Origin: Streptomyces brasiliensis
Lineage (GTDB): Bacteria; Actinomycetota; Actinomycetes; Streptomycetales; Streptomycetaceae
DNA: 64,000 nucleotides
Assembly: GCF_014647875.1 (NCBI RefSeq)
Contig: NZ_BMQA01000010.1
Span: 124,001-188,000 of the forward strand
Direction: 5' to 3'
In this document: piece after piece, positions 9,088-18,223 of the stretch
Numbering within the stretch: position 1 is the first letter of the stretch
Layout of the letters: every line of letters starts with the position of its first letter
Notes under the pieces: generated by a model
What the model saw: the letters and a program-made list of their open reading frames with translations, nothing else
Database searches by the model: none
What the model was told of the DNA's origin: nothing
Position numbers and translations under genes: made by a program

Positions 9088-9750
9088 GTGTCCGTTCTCC
9101 TCGAGCAGCCCGCAAGCCTGGTCGCCTACCGCCCGAACAAGCCGACCGCCATGGTGGTCGTGGCCGACCCGCGCGTCCGCTCCACCGTCACCCGCCATCT
9201 GTGGGCGCTCGGCGTGCGCGACGTGATCGAGGCCTCGTCCGTCGCGGAGGCTCGTCCACGCATCGGCAACCCCCGTGACATCTGCGTCGCCGACGTCCAC
9301 CTGCCGGACGGTTCCGGCCTGACCCTCCTGTCCGAGACCCGTGCCGCGGGCTGGCCCAACGGCCTGGCCCTGTCCGCGGCCGACGACATCGGCGCCGTAC
9401 GCAACGCCCTGGCCGGCGGGGTCAAGGGCTACGTCGTCACCGGCACCCGGACCAACATCGGGCTCCCCACCCGACCGGGCGCCGCCCCCATCGGCTCCGC
9501 CGCCGCCCGCATGCACCGCCGCCCCCCGGGTGCCCCGAGCCACCCGGGAGGCTACCGAGAGCTGTCCGGCCGCGAGGTCGAGGTGCTTCGGCTGGTCGCG
9601 GAGGGCCAGTCGAACAAAGCGATCGGCGTCTCGATGGGCCTGTCCGCCCTGACCGTCAAGAGCCACCTCGCCCGCATCGCCCGCAAACTCGGCACGGGCG
9701 ACCGGGCCGGGATGGTGGCGGTGGCCCTGCGCACCGGGATCATCCACTGA
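9088..9750 (+). CDS. Orphan LuxR/NarL-type response regulator
   Basis: The 220-aa product starts at GTG after a strong AGGAGG site. The N-terminal receiver domain (~20-130) keeps the probable phospho-acceptor Asp in VADVHLPDGSGL and the conserved Lys in GGVKGYVV. The acidic pocket is reduced, with VVVADP instead of a double-Asp start. A linker of about 30 residues rich in Pro/Ala precedes a LuxR helix-turn-helix (REVEVLRLVAEGQSNKAIG with LSALTVKSHLARIARKLG). No kinase gene is adjacent. Its location between hemE/DUF3000 and RNase D is conserved in Streptomyces from memory. Targets unknown. Confidence 0.85.
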   Translation: MSVLLEQPASLVAYRPNKPTAMVVVADPRVRSTVTRHLWALGVRDVIEASSVAEARPRIGNPRDICVADVHLPDGSGLTLLSETRAAGWPNGLALSAADDIGAVRNALAGGVKGYVVTGTRTNIGLPTRPGAAPIGSAAARMHRRPPGAPSHPGGYRELSGREVEVLRLVAEGQSNKAIGVSMGLSALTVKSHLARIARKLGTGDRAGMVAVALRTGIIH

Positions 9751-9880
9751 GGGAGGAGGCTCGATCGTTCACTCATGTGAATGAATGCTTTCACCGGCTT
9801 GACTGGTTTACGACCCCCCAGCGCCCGTCGACGGAACGTTACGTCGACGGGCGCTGCGCACACACAGATACTCTTGACAG

Positions 9881-11170
9881 GTGACCGACGCCCAAGAGAC
9901 CGCAGCAGACACGCCCCTGCGCACCACCGGAGGAACCCCTCCGGACGACGGCGGAACATCTGCGGCACCGGCGCCGACTCCTTTGCTCGAACCGCGCGAG
10001 GGCATTCCGCCCGTGATCACCGACGAGGCGGCGCTGGCCGAGGTGATCGCCGCCTTCGCCGCCGGCTCCGGTCCCGTCGCCGTCGACGCGGAGCGCGCTT
10101 CCGGATACCGCTACGGCCAGCGCGCCTACCTGGTCCAGCTCCGCCGTGACGGCGCCGGCACCGCGTTGATCGACCCCGTCGCCTGTCCCGACCTGTCCGG
10201 TCTGGGCGAGGCGCTGTCCGGCGTGGAATGGGTGCTGCACGCGGCCACCCAGGACCTGCCGTGTCTGCGCGAGATAGGCATGGTGCCCAGTGGCCTCTTC
10301 GACACGGAGCTGGCGGGACGGCTCGCCGGGTTCCCGCGCGTCGGCCTCGGCGCCATGGTCGAGAGCGTCCTCGGCTTCGTCCTGGAGAAGGGTCACTCGG
10401 CCGTCGACTGGTCGACCCGCCCACTGCCCGAGCCCTGGCTGCGGTACGCCGCGCTCGATGTCGAACTGCTCGTCGATCTTCGCAACTCACTGGAGAAGGA
10501 GCTGGACCGGCAGGGCAAGCTGGAGTGGGCGCAGCAGGAGTTCCACGCCATCGCGACGGCTCCGCCGGCCGAGCCCCGCAAGGACCCCTGGCGCCGTACG
10601 TCCGGCATGCACAAGGTGCGCCGGCGCCGGCAGCTCGCCGTGGTGCGGGAGCTGTGGCAGGCCCGTGACCGGATCGCCCAGAAACGCGACGTCTCACCTG
10701 GCAAGGTGCTCTCCGACGCGGCCATCGTCGAGGCCGCGATTGCGCTACCGGCCAATGTGCATGCGCTGGCCGCGCTGAATGGCTTCGGGCATCGGATGGG
10801 ACGGCGGCAGCTGGAGCAGTGGCAGGCAGCGGTGGACCGGGCCAAGGCGCTGCCCGAGGCCGGGCTGCCTCAGCCGGGGCAGGCGGTCAACGGGCCGCCG
10901 CCGCCGCGGGCCTGGGCCGACAAGGATCCTGTTGCGGCGGCACGGCTGTCGGCGGCGCGGACCGGGGTGTCGGCACTTGCCGAGCGGTTGAACATGCCGC
11001 AGGAGAATGTGATCACTCCGGACACGGTTCGGCGGGTTTGCTGGGAGCCGCCGAAGGTTGTGGACGCGGACTCCGTGGAGGCGGCGCTTGCCGGGTACGG
11101 TGCGCGGCCTTGGCAGGTTTCGCTGGTCACGCCGGTACTGGTCGACGCACTGTCCGTGAAGAGTGCCTAG
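9881..11170 (+). CDS. rnd: Ribonuclease D-like 3'-5' exoribonuclease
   Basis: The 429-aa product starts at GTG. The N-terminal DEDD exonuclease domain (~50-230) has Exo I VAVDAERASGYRYGQ (Asp/Glu metal ligands), Exo II HAATQDLPCL and Exo III YAALDVELL. An HRDC domain follows (~255-335, RRRQLAVVRELWQARDRIAQKRD), as in RNase D. The enzyme trims 3' ends of structured RNAs, chiefly tRNA precursors. A basic, less conserved C-terminal part completes the protein. It stands alone between the regulator gene and the beta-oxidation operon. Confidence 0.9.
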   Translation: MTDAQETAADTPLRTTGGTPPDDGGTSAAPAPTPLLEPREGIPPVITDEAALAEVIAAFAAGSGPVAVDAERASGYRYGQRAYLVQLRRDGAGTALIDPVACPDLSGLGEALSGVEWVLHAATQDLPCLREIGMVPSGLFDTELAGRLAGFPRVGLGAMVESVLGFVLEKGHSAVDWSTRPLPEPWLRYAALDVELLVDLRNSLEKELDRQGKLEWAQQEFHAIATAPPAEPRKDPWRRTSGMHKVRRRRQLAVVRELWQARDRIAQKRDVSPGKVLSDAAIVEAAIALPANVHALAALNGFGHRMGRRQLEQWQAAVDRAKALPEAGLPQPGQAVNGPPPPRAWADKDPVAAARLSAARTGVSALAERLNMPQENVITPDTVRRVCWEPPKVVDADSVEAALAGYGARPWQVSLVTPVLVDALSVKSA

Positions 11171-11341
11171 TCGCCGTTGCGGACCCCGCCGACGGCGGGT
11201 GCGGGATTCGTTGCAGTTGCTCGCGCCCACGCGGCGGAGCTCAAATCGATACAGCCACGTGCCCCTTCGGAGCGCTCAGATCGCGCCAAGATCCTGGGGG
11301 CTTCGGGTGTGACGTTCGGCTCCCGGGCACGGGACTGGGCA

Positions 11342-11362
11342 GCTACGTTACTCATAAGTAGC
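11342..11362. promoter_or_regulatory. Candidate operator before the fatty acid oxidation operon
   Basis: A partial dyad GCTAC-N11-GTAGC contains TACT-CATA-AGTA at its centre. It lies about 50 nt upstream of the thiolase start, where a TetR- or GntR-type fatty acid regulator could act. It is AT-richer than its surroundings. No promoter hexamers are certain and the assignment is tentative. Confidence 0.35.
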
Positions 11363-11411
11363 ATGGTCGTAAGCAAGCGCTCAGCGCCCCGCACCCTGGA
11401 GGAGAGCCATC

Positions 11412-12629
11412 GTGCCTCGTACCGTCAGGGACGTCGTTTTCGTCGACGGCGTCCGCACCCCGTTCGGCAAGGCGGGTCCGAAGGGCATCTACCACGAGAC
11501 CCGCGCCGACGACCTCGTCGTGAAGGCGATCCGGGAGCTGCTGCGCCGCAACCCCGGCCTGGACCCGAAGAAGATCGACGAGGTCGCCGTCGCCGCGACC
11601 ACCCAGATCGGTGACCAGGGTCTGACCCTGGGCCGTACCGCGGGCATCCTCGCGGGTCTGCCGACGTCCGTTCCCGGCTATTCGATCGACCGCATGTGTG
11701 CCGGTGCGCTGACCGCCGTGACCACCACGGCCGGTTCGATCGCGTTCGGCGCGTACGACGCCGTCATCGCCGGTGGCGTCGAGCACATGGGCCGCCACCC
11801 GATGGGCGAGGGCGTCGACCCGAACCCACGGTTCGTCTCCGAGAAGCTGGTCGACGAGTCCGCCCTGTTCATGGGCATGACCGCCGAGAACCTGCACGAC
11901 CGCTACCCGCAGATCACCAAGCTGCGCGCCGACGAGTACGCGGTGCGCTCGCAGGAGAAGGCCGCCAAGGCGTACGCCGACGGCAAGATCCAGCAGGACC
12001 TGGTGCCGATCTCGGTGCGCCGCACCAACCCCGATGCCGGTGAGACCGGCTGGGGTCTGGTCACCGCCGACGAGCCGATGCGTCCGGGGACCACCCTGGA
12101 GAACCTGGCGGGTCTGAAGACGCCGTTCCGCGTCCACGGGCGGGTCACCGCGGGCAACGCGGCCGGTCTCAACGACGGTGCCACCGCCTCGATCATCGCC
12201 TCCGAGGACTTCGCCCGCGAGAACGGGCTGCCGGTCAGGATGCGCCTCGTCTCCTACGCCTTCGCGGGCGTCGAGCCGGAGGTCATGGGCTACGGCCCGA
12301 TCCCGGCCACGGAGAAGGCCCTCGCCAAGGCGGGCCTGGGCATCGGTGACATCGGGCTGTTCGAGATCAACGAGGCCTTCGCCGTGCAGGTGCTGGCCTT
12401 CCTCGACCACTACGGCATCGCGGACGACGACGAGCGCGTCAACCAGTACGGCGGCGCGATCGCCTTCGGTCACCCGCTGGCCTCGTCGGGCGTGCGCCTG
12501 ATGACGCAGCTGGCCCGCCAGTTCGAGGAGCAGCCGAACGTCCGCTACGGCCTGACCACCATGTGCGTCGGCTTCGGCATGGGCGCGACGGTCGTCTGGG
12601 AGAACCCGCACTTCGAGGGGGACAAGTGA
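11412..12629 (+). CDS. Acetyl-CoA C-acyltransferase (thiolase, FadA type)
   Basis: The 405-aa thiolase starts at GTG behind a GGAGG site. The nucleophilic Cys is in SIDRMCAGALTAV near residue 95. The catalytic His is in IAFGHPLASSGVR and the second Cys in LTTMCVGFGMGAT, close to the C-terminus. NEAFAVQ is also present. It cleaves 3-ketoacyl-CoA to acetyl-CoA and a shortened acyl-CoA. Its stop overlaps the start of the next gene (GTGA), so both subunits of the beta-oxidation complex are translationally coupled. Confidence 0.93.
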   Translation: MPRTVRDVVFVDGVRTPFGKAGPKGIYHETRADDLVVKAIRELLRRNPGLDPKKIDEVAVAATTQIGDQGLTLGRTAGILAGLPTSVPGYSIDRMCAGALTAVTTTAGSIAFGAYDAVIAGGVEHMGRHPMGEGVDPNPRFVSEKLVDESALFMGMTAENLHDRYPQITKLRADEYAVRSQEKAAKAYADGKIQQDLVPISVRRTNPDAGETGWGLVTADEPMRPGTTLENLAGLKTPFRVHGRVTAGNAAGLNDGATASIIASEDFARENGLPVRMRLVSYAFAGVEPEVMGYGPIPATEKALAKAGLGIGDIGLFEINEAFAVQVLAFLDHYGIADDDERVNQYGGAIAFGHPLASSGVRLMTQLARQFEEQPNVRYGLTTMCVGFGMGATVVWENPHFEGDK

Positions 12630-14755
12630 GCACCACCGCTGAGCTGTTGAAGGGTGCGGCCGAGCTGTTCCCCGACGAGGTCGTGACGTCCGCGCACGTA
12701 CGCCACCTCGATCTGCCGTCCGGTGCGGGGCGCTTCGCGCTCATCACCCTGGACAACGGCCTCGACCACACCAAGCCGACGACCTTCGGCCCGGCCTCGC
12801 TGGCGAACCTCAACGCCGCGATCGACCAGGTCGAGAAGGAGGCCGCGGCCGGGGAGATCGTCGGCGTCGGTGTCACCGGCAAGCCGTTCATCTTCGCCGT
12901 CGGCGCCGACCTCAAGGGCGTCGAGCTGTTGAAGAAGCACGAGCACGCGCTGGCCATCGGCAAGGGCGGCCACGAGGTCTTCAAGCGCCTCGCGGGTCTC
13001 GCGGTCCCGACCTTCGCCTACTACAACGGCGCCGCGATGGGCGGCGGCGTCGAGGTCGGCCTGCACTGCTCCTACCGGACCGTCTCGAAGGCGATCCCGG
13101 CGTTCTCCCTGCCCGAGGTGTTCCTGGGTCTGGTCCCGGGCTGGGGCGGCTGCACGCTGCTGCCGAACCTGATCGGCGCCGAGAAGGCCGTCTCGGTCAT
13201 CATCGAGAACAGCCTCAACCAGAACAAGCAGCTCAAGGGCCGGCAGGTCTTCGACCTCGGCATCGCCGACGCCCTCTTCGAGGGAGCCGACTTCCTGGAG
13301 CAGTCGCTGATCTGGACGGCGAACGTCCTCAAGGGCGACATCGAGGTCGAGCGTCCGGTGATCGACCGCGGCGAGGCCTGGGACCAGGCCGTCGCCAAGG
13401 GCCGCTTCATCGCCGACGGCAAGGTGCACGGCGCGGCCCCGGCCGCCTACCGTGCGCTGGACATCATCGCCGCCGCCAAGAACGGCGACCTCCAGCAGGG
13501 CTACGACGCCGAGGACCAGGCGCTCGCCGACCTGATCATGGGCGGTGAACTGCGCGCCGGCATCTACGCGTTCAACCTCGTGCAGAAGCGCGGCAAGCGC
13601 CCGGCGGGTGCGCCCGACAAGTCACTCGCCCGTCCGGTCACCAAGGTCGGTGTCGTCGGCGCCGGCCTGATGGCCTCTCAGCTCGCGCTGCTCTTCCTGC
13701 GCCGCCTCGAGGTGCCGGTCGTCCTGACCGACATCGACCAGGAGCGCGTCGACAAGGGCGTGGGCTACGTCCACTCCGAGATCGACAAGCTGCTCGGCAA
13801 GGGCCGTATCGGCCAGGACAAGGCCAACCGACTGAAGGCACTGGTCACCGGTGTCCTGGACAAGGCCGAGGGCTTCTCCGACGCGGACTTCGTCATCGAG
13901 GCCGTCTTCGAGGAGATCGGCGTCAAGCAGCAGGTGTTCGCCGAGGTCGAGGCGGTCGCCCCGGCACACGCGATCCTCGCCACCAACACCTCCTCCCTGT
14001 CGGTGACGGAGATGGCGTCGAAGCTCAAGAACCCCGAGCGGGTCGTGGGCTTCCACTTCTTCAACCCCGTCGCGATCCTCCCGCTCCTGGAGATCGTGCG
14101 CGGCGAGCAGACGGACGACGCCTCGCTCGCGACCGCCTTCGCGGTGGCCAAGAAGCTGAAGAAGACCGCGGTGCTGGTGAAGGACGCCCCGGCGTTCGTC
14201 GTCAACCGCATCCTGACCCGCTTCATGGGCGAGATCCAGAACGTCATCGACGAGGGCACGCCGGTCGAGGTGGCGGAGAAGGCGGTGGAGCCCCTGGGCC
14301 TGCCGATGTCCCCGCTGGTCCTGCTCGAGCTGGTCGGCCCGGCCATCGGTCTGCACGTCTCGGAGACCCTCAACCGGGCCTTCCCGAACCGCTTCAAGGT
14401 CTCCCCGAACCTCGCGGCCGTCGTCAAGGCGGGCAAGCGCGGCTTCTACGTCTACGACAGCGGCAAGCCGGAGCTGGACCCCGAGGTCGCCGCGCTGCTG
14501 CGGCAGGGCGACGTCGTGCTGACGGAGGAACAGGTGCGGGCACGGGTGCTCGACGCCGTGGCGCAGGAGATCGGGCTCATGCTCGACGAGGGCGTCGTGG
14601 CCGAGGCCCAGGACATCGACCTCTGCCTGATCACGGGCGCCGGCTGGCCCTTCCACCTGGGCGGCATCACGCCGTACCTGGACCGCGAGGGCGTCTCGGA
14701 GCGCGTGAACGGCAAGCGGTTCCTGGCTCCGGGCGTGGCGAGCGTCCCGGCCTGA
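12626..14755 (+). CDS. Fatty acid oxidation complex alpha subunit (enoyl-CoA hydratase/3-hydroxyacyl-CoA dehydrogenase)
   Basis: The GTG that overlaps the thiolase stop gives 709 aa. The N-terminal crotonase domain (~25-290) has the oxyanion-hole segment GVTGKPFIFAVGADLKG and the catalytic region PEVFLGLVPGWGG. The NAD-binding hydroxyacyl-CoA dehydrogenase domain follows (~330-510; KVGVVGAGLMASQLALLF, then VVGFHFFNPV with its catalytic His). Two C-terminal dehydrogenase repeats complete the protein (FVVNRILTRFMGE, LDEGVVAEAQDIDLCL). It performs the hydration and oxidation steps before the thiolase. The longer upstream frame lies inside the thiolase gene and is not used. Confidence 0.93.
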   Translation: MSTTAELLKGAAELFPDEVVTSAHVRHLDLPSGAGRFALITLDNGLDHTKPTTFGPASLANLNAAIDQVEKEAAAGEIVGVGVTGKPFIFAVGADLKGVELLKKHEHALAIGKGGHEVFKRLAGLAVPTFAYYNGAAMGGGVEVGLHCSYRTVSKAIPAFSLPEVFLGLVPGWGGCTLLPNLIGAEKAVSVIIENSLNQNKQLKGRQVFDLGIADALFEGADFLEQSLIWTANVLKGDIEVERPVIDRGEAWDQAVAKGRFIADGKVHGAAPAAYRALDIIAAAKNGDLQQGYDAEDQALADLIMGGELRAGIYAFNLVQKRGKRPAGAPDKSLARPVTKVGVVGAGLMASQLALLFLRRLEVPVVLTDIDQERVDKGVGYVHSEIDKLLGKGRIGQDKANRLKALVTGVLDKAEGFSDADFVIEAVFEEIGVKQQVFAEVEAVAPAHAILATNTSSLSVTEMASKLKNPERVVGFHFFNPVAILPLLEIVRGEQTDDASLATAFAVAKKLKKTAVLVKDAPAFVVNRILTRFMGEIQNVIDEGTPVEVAEKAVEPLGLPMSPLVLLELVGPAIGLHVSETLNRAFPNRFKVSPNLAAVVKAGKRGFYVYDSGKPELDPEVAALLRQGDVVLTEEQVRARVLDAVAQEIGLMLDEGVVAEAQDIDLCLITGAGWPFHLGGITPYLDREGVSERVNGKRFLAPGVASVPA

Positions 14756-14774
14756 CCCGGTCCCTGCCGGCGTA

Positions 14775-14812
14775 CGGTGCCCGGCCCACCCTGTGCGGTG
14801 TGCCGGGCACCG
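14775..14812. terminator. Bidirectional terminator between convergent genes
   Basis: CGGTGCCCGGC pairs perfectly with GCCGGGCACCG (11 bp, 16-nt loop). It sits 19 nt after the beta-oxidation stop and just beyond the end of the opposing gene. Confidence 0.7.
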
Positions 14813-14817
14813 GTGTG

Positions 14818-15201
14818 TCAGCGGGCGTCCTCGACGTGGACGACGTGCAGTCCGGTGCCGTCCTCGTGGCGTTTGGACCGGCCGTGGATGCCGACGGCCA
14901 GATGGGAGGGGTCGGCGGGTTCGTCGAGCGGCACGAAGGTGACGACGTCCGGATGGTGACCCGTGACCAACCAGCCCTCGCTGTTCTTGAGTTCGAGCAC
15001 ACGGAAGTCACCGGCCGCCGTGGTGACGTGCACGGGCCCGTACTCCCGGAGGATCTCCTTGGCCTGTTCGGCGAGGTCTCCGGCCGGTTCGTCCAGCACC
15101 ACACAGGTGCCGTGCGCGAAGAGCACCCAGGACTTTCCGGAGCCGGAGAGCAGCCGCCGCCAGGTGTCGACGAGTGTCTCGGTGTCCACGCCGGACATCA
15201 T
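14818..15201 (-). CDS. Hypothetical protein, 127 aa
   Basis: A small soluble acidic protein that I do not recognise. The sequence reads like a complete single domain, with a helix (TLVDTWRRLLSGSG), a strand with GKSWVLFAHGTCVVLDE, and a histidine-rich end (GHHPDVVTFVPL, LHVVHVEDAR). It starts 7 nt after the stop of the propeller-like gene upstream on the same strand, so the two form an operon. There is no signal peptide. Two consecutive ATG codons are possible starts. Confidence 0.65.
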   Translation of the reverse strand: MMSGVDTETLVDTWRRLLSGSGKSWVLFAHGTCVVLDEPAGDLAEQAKEILREYGPVHVTTAAGDFRVLELKNSEGWLVTGHHPDVVTFVPLDEPADPSHLAVGIHGRSKRHEDGTGLHVVHVEDAR

Positions 15202-15208
15202 GGCGCAC

Positions 15209-16225
15209 TCAGACCTTGCGCCATGCCACCAGTGCCAGTCCCGGCTCGTCCTTCCGCCGGGTCAGCAGGAGTTGCCCGGTCGACGGGGACAGCGTGGCCG
15301 CCGCGACCCGGCCGTCCTCGTCCACCGTGAGGGACACCGTCGCGTCGGACGGGAGTCGGGGGCCGGACTCCGTCCACCACGCGCCGGCCGATTCCAGTTC
15401 CGTGGGGTACGCGGCGAAGGCCACTCGGCCGCCGGCCGAGCGCTGGGCCAGCAACGTGCAGTCGTGACCGTCGAGTTCGCAGCGGACCGCCGCCACCGGG
15501 CCGGGGCCCGCGGCGGGCAGCAGTGTGACCGGCTTGGTGCCGGGGCGCCAGGCGCAGAGGTCACCCGCGTCGTCGGTGTAGAAAAGGGTCGTGCTGTCGG
15601 TGGACGTGGCCAGGGCGTGCAGGGTGCCCGGACGGGCCGTCGCCTCGATCGCCTCCTCGAGGACCGGTGGGGTGCCCGGCTTCTCCTGGCGCCAGTGCAG
15701 GATGCCGGCGGGGGCGGCCGCGTACAGCTCGACGAGCCCGGACTCCCCCGTCACCGCCGCCGGCTCCTCCTGGACGTCCCGGCCCTTGAGGTCGCGCCAG
15801 GGGTCCCAGCCGCCCTTCTCCTTCTGGGCGAGCATGCTGATCCCGCCGCCCTTGTTGCGGACGAAGACATGGGCGCGGCCCTTCGCGTCCACCGCGACCG
15901 CGGGTGTACCGGTGCGGTCGCCCTTCTTGTTCGGGTGGCCGAGCGGGTTCCAGTCCAGGGCGGCCAGGAGCGGGCGGAAGTGGGTGGAGTGCACCAGTCC
16001 CGACTCGCCCTGCACGGTGGGCCGCCAGGACACCAGGTGGGCGTAGCCGTCGGCGCCGTGGCCGACGGCGAGGACGGGATGCAGTTCCTGGTCGCCGCCC
16101 ACCGTGCGCGGGGCGCCCCAGGGGCCGCCGGGTGCGCGCTCCGCCCGGCACAGGACGGCGTCACCCGAGGGGAGATAGACACTGAGCCGGCCGTCGCGGC
16201 CGCGTATGAGCCAGTCGCCGTTCAC
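15209..16225 (-). CDS. Putative beta-propeller-like protein, 338 aa
   Basis: The sequence consists of repeated units of about 45-50 residues. Recurring patterns are a GTPAVAVDAKGRAHVFVRN-type strand pair and Trp-containing WxPWRDLKG/WGAPR segments, as in tachylectin/DUF346-like propellers of Streptomyces. There is no clear signal peptide (MNGDWLIRGRDGRLSVYL), which is unusual because many such proteins are secreted. Function is unknown; ligand binding is possible. It is the first gene of a two-gene operon with the 127-aa protein and diverges from the NYN gene. Confidence 0.65.
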   Translation of the reverse strand: MNGDWLIRGRDGRLSVYLPSGDAVLCRAERAPGGPWGAPRTVGGDQELHPVLAVGHGADGYAHLVSWRPTVQGESGLVHSTHFRPLLAALDWNPLGHPNKKGDRTGTPAVAVDAKGRAHVFVRNKGGGISMLAQKEKGGWDPWRDLKGRDVQEEPAAVTGESGLVELYAAAPAGILHWRQEKPGTPPVLEEAIEATARPGTLHALATSTDSTTLFYTDDAGDLCAWRPGTKPVTLLPAAGPGPVAAVRCELDGHDCTLLAQRSAGGRVAFAAYPTELESAGAWWTESGPRLPSDATVSLTVDEDGRVAAATLSPSTGQLLLTRRKDEPGLALVAWRKV

Positions 16226-16303
16226 CGGTTCACTCTAAGCCGCGTTCCCGCGGGCCCTTGGCCCGGCCCCTGCCTGATCAGCGCTTCGTGGGACCCTTGA
16301 GGC

Positions 16304-16684
16304 ATGGACGTGGAAGCGCCTCTGCTCGTGATCGTGGACGCCGCGAACGTGGTCGGATCGGTGCCCGACGGATGGTGGCGGGACCGCAAGGGTGCCGCCG
16401 AACGGCTGCGGGACCGGCTGGCCTCGGAGGGGCTGCCGGGGCATCCGGACCCGGTGGAGATCGTGCTCGTCGTCGAGGGCGCCGCGCGCGGGGTGGAGTC
16501 CGCGCCCGGTGTGCGGGTGGTGTCGGCGCCGGGCAGCGGTGACGACCGGATCGTCGAGCTGGTCGAGGAGTACCGCGGCCGCGCCTGCCTGGTCATCACG
16601 GCCGACCGGGAACTGCGGCGCAGGGTGATGGAGTCGGACGCGGAGGTCACCGGGCCTCGGTCGGTCCTGGGCGGCACCCCCTGA
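16304..16684 (+). CDS. NYN domain protein (PIN-like putative nuclease)
   Basis: The 126-aa protein starts with LLVIVDAANVVGSVPDGWWRDR, where the early Asp and Asn match the metal-binding motif of NYN/PIN-like ribonucleases. Further acidic residues occur at EIVLVVEGAARG, GSGDDRIVELVEEY and CLVITADRELRRRV, in the order expected for the fold. It could cleave RNA, but no substrate can be read from the sequence. It converges on the membrane glycosyltransferase gene with 4 nt between stops. Confidence 0.75.
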   Translation: MDVEAPLLVIVDAANVVGSVPDGWWRDRKGAAERLRDRLASEGLPGHPDPVEIVLVVEGAARGVESAPGVRVVSAPGSGDDRIVELVEEYRGRACLVITADRELRRRVMESDAEVTGPRSVLGGTP

Positions 16685-16688
16685 GCCC

Positions 16689-18152
16689 CTACTCGCCCGG
16701 CACGCGCGCGTACAGCACCGCTCCGTCGACCGTCCCCACCTCCTCGTACCGCGCCGCGAGCAGCCGTCGCAGACTGGGCAGCCGGTCCGGTCCGTACGGC
16801 TTGCCCCGGGAGTCGTCGATCACCAGGGCCGGGGCGTGGCGGGCCAGTTCCGCGCGGAAGACGGGCCAGGCGCCCTCGACGGCGTACTTCTCGCCGACCT
16901 GGGGACCGTCGCGCCCGCCGCTGTAGTTGGTGAGCAGGCCCGCGGTGAGATAGCGGCTGGCCGGGCTGCGGTCGGCCAGCCAGTACGTCTCCGGGTGCAT
17001 GCCCCAGACCAGGACGCGGTCGTCGGGTGACGTGCGGTGGGCGACCGCAGCGGCGAGGCGCTGGGCGTGGGCGAGTTCGGGGCGCGGGGCCGCGAGGCCC
17101 CAGGTCAGGAACAGCGTGCAGCAGCAGACGGAGGTGACGACCGCCGCCGTCAGCCGTTCCCGGGGCAGGTCTCGCAGCGCGGCTGTCGCCAACAGGACCA
17201 GCGGCGGGGTGAGTTGCAGATAGTAGTGGCCGAAGAAGTGGAAGCCGAGGCTGACGGCGACGGCGGAGGAGGCGAGCCACAGCCACAGGTCCGTGGCTCG
17301 GGTACGGGTCGTCGTGTGCAGGGCCCGTACCAGGGGCGGGAGCAGGCCCGCACAGGCCGCGGCCAGGATGGCCGTGTTGGCCAGTCCCCGGCCGAGGACG
17401 TGGAGTTCGGAGCCGGTGAGGGAGGCGTACGCGCCCGAGCCGGTGACCGTCCAGAACACGAAGCCCGCCGGGTCGGTGAGCAGCGCCGCGCACAGCACGG
17501 GGAGCACCACCCCGGCGGCCAGCCGCAGCAGCCCGCTCCGCCCGGCTCCGTGCCGGTGCAGCAGCCACAGCACCGGCACCAGCACCGCCCCGCCGGTCTG
17601 CTTGGCGAGGACGGCGCAGGCGACGGCGACCCCGGCCGCGCCCCAGCGGCGGCGGTCGGCGCACCACATGGCGGCGGCCGTGCCGGGCAGTATGAACACC
17701 TCGAAGACGGCGGCCTGCGCGTCCTCGGGGTTGAGTCCGACGGAGACCAGCAGATACAGCGTCCCGGCCGTACGGCCCGCGGTGTCGCCCCAGCGGCGGC
17801 GGGCCAGGGAGGCCAGCAGGACGGCGGTGAACAGATGCGCGAGGACCGCGAGGACCCGTACCGACGTCAGCGACCCCGAGCCGCCGAACGCGAACGCCGC
17901 CTGGTACAGCCACGGCACGAGCGGCGGCTTGCGGTCCACGACCGTTTCGTAGAGCTGTCCGCCGTGCGCCAGCATCCGGGCCTGTACGGCGAGATAACCC
18001 TCGTCCGGGTTCCACAGCGGCCGCGCGAACGACGGCGCCCGGGTGACGCAGGCCAGCGCCGCGAGCGCCGGCAGGAGCCGCGTCCAGTACGCCGTCCGTA
18101 CGGCTGCTGCGGACCGGACGGGGGCCAGGGGCGCGGCGAGCATGGGCAGCAC
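16689..18152 (-). CDS. Family 39-type membrane glycosyltransferase (polyprenyl-phosphate sugar dependent)
   Basis: The 487-aa polytopic membrane protein has about ten hydrophobic helices. The first periplasmic loop contains the conserved acidic motif NPDEGYLAVQARMLAHGGQ, as in ArnT/RgtB/GT39 enzymes, followed by DRKPPLVPWLY, which is also typical. A C-terminal extracytoplasmic domain of about 130 residues (VLVWGMHPETYWLADRSPASRYLT) follows the helices. It would transfer a sugar from a lipid-phosphate donor outside the membrane. The acceptor is unknown. The start is GTG at 18152 or ATG at 18143. Confidence 0.75.
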   Translation of the reverse strand: MLPMLAAPLAPVRSAAAVRTAYWTRLLPALAALACVTRAPSFARPLWNPDEGYLAVQARMLAHGGQLYETVVDRKPPLVPWLYQAAFAFGGSGSLTSVRVLAVLAHLFTAVLLASLARRRWGDTAGRTAGTLYLLVSVGLNPEDAQAAVFEVFILPGTAAAMWCADRRRWGAAGVAVACAVLAKQTGGAVLVPVLWLLHRHGAGRSGLLRLAAGVVLPVLCAALLTDPAGFVFWTVTGSGAYASLTGSELHVLGRGLANTAILAAACAGLLPPLVRALHTTTRTRATDLWLWLASSAVAVSLGFHFFGHYYLQLTPPLVLLATAALRDLPRERLTAAVVTSVCCCTLFLTWGLAAPRPELAHAQRLAAAVAHRTSPDDRVLVWGMHPETYWLADRSPASRYLTAGLLTNYSGGRDGPQVGEKYAVEGAWPVFRAELARHAPALVIDDSRGKPYGPDRLPSLRRLLAARYEEVGTVDGAVLYARVPGE

Positions 18153-18223
18153 GCTATCCGGCCCCGCAGTCCCTGACGAAGCAGGACATACGGGGCTGGT
18201 GTGACGAACTGAACCGCGGTCGG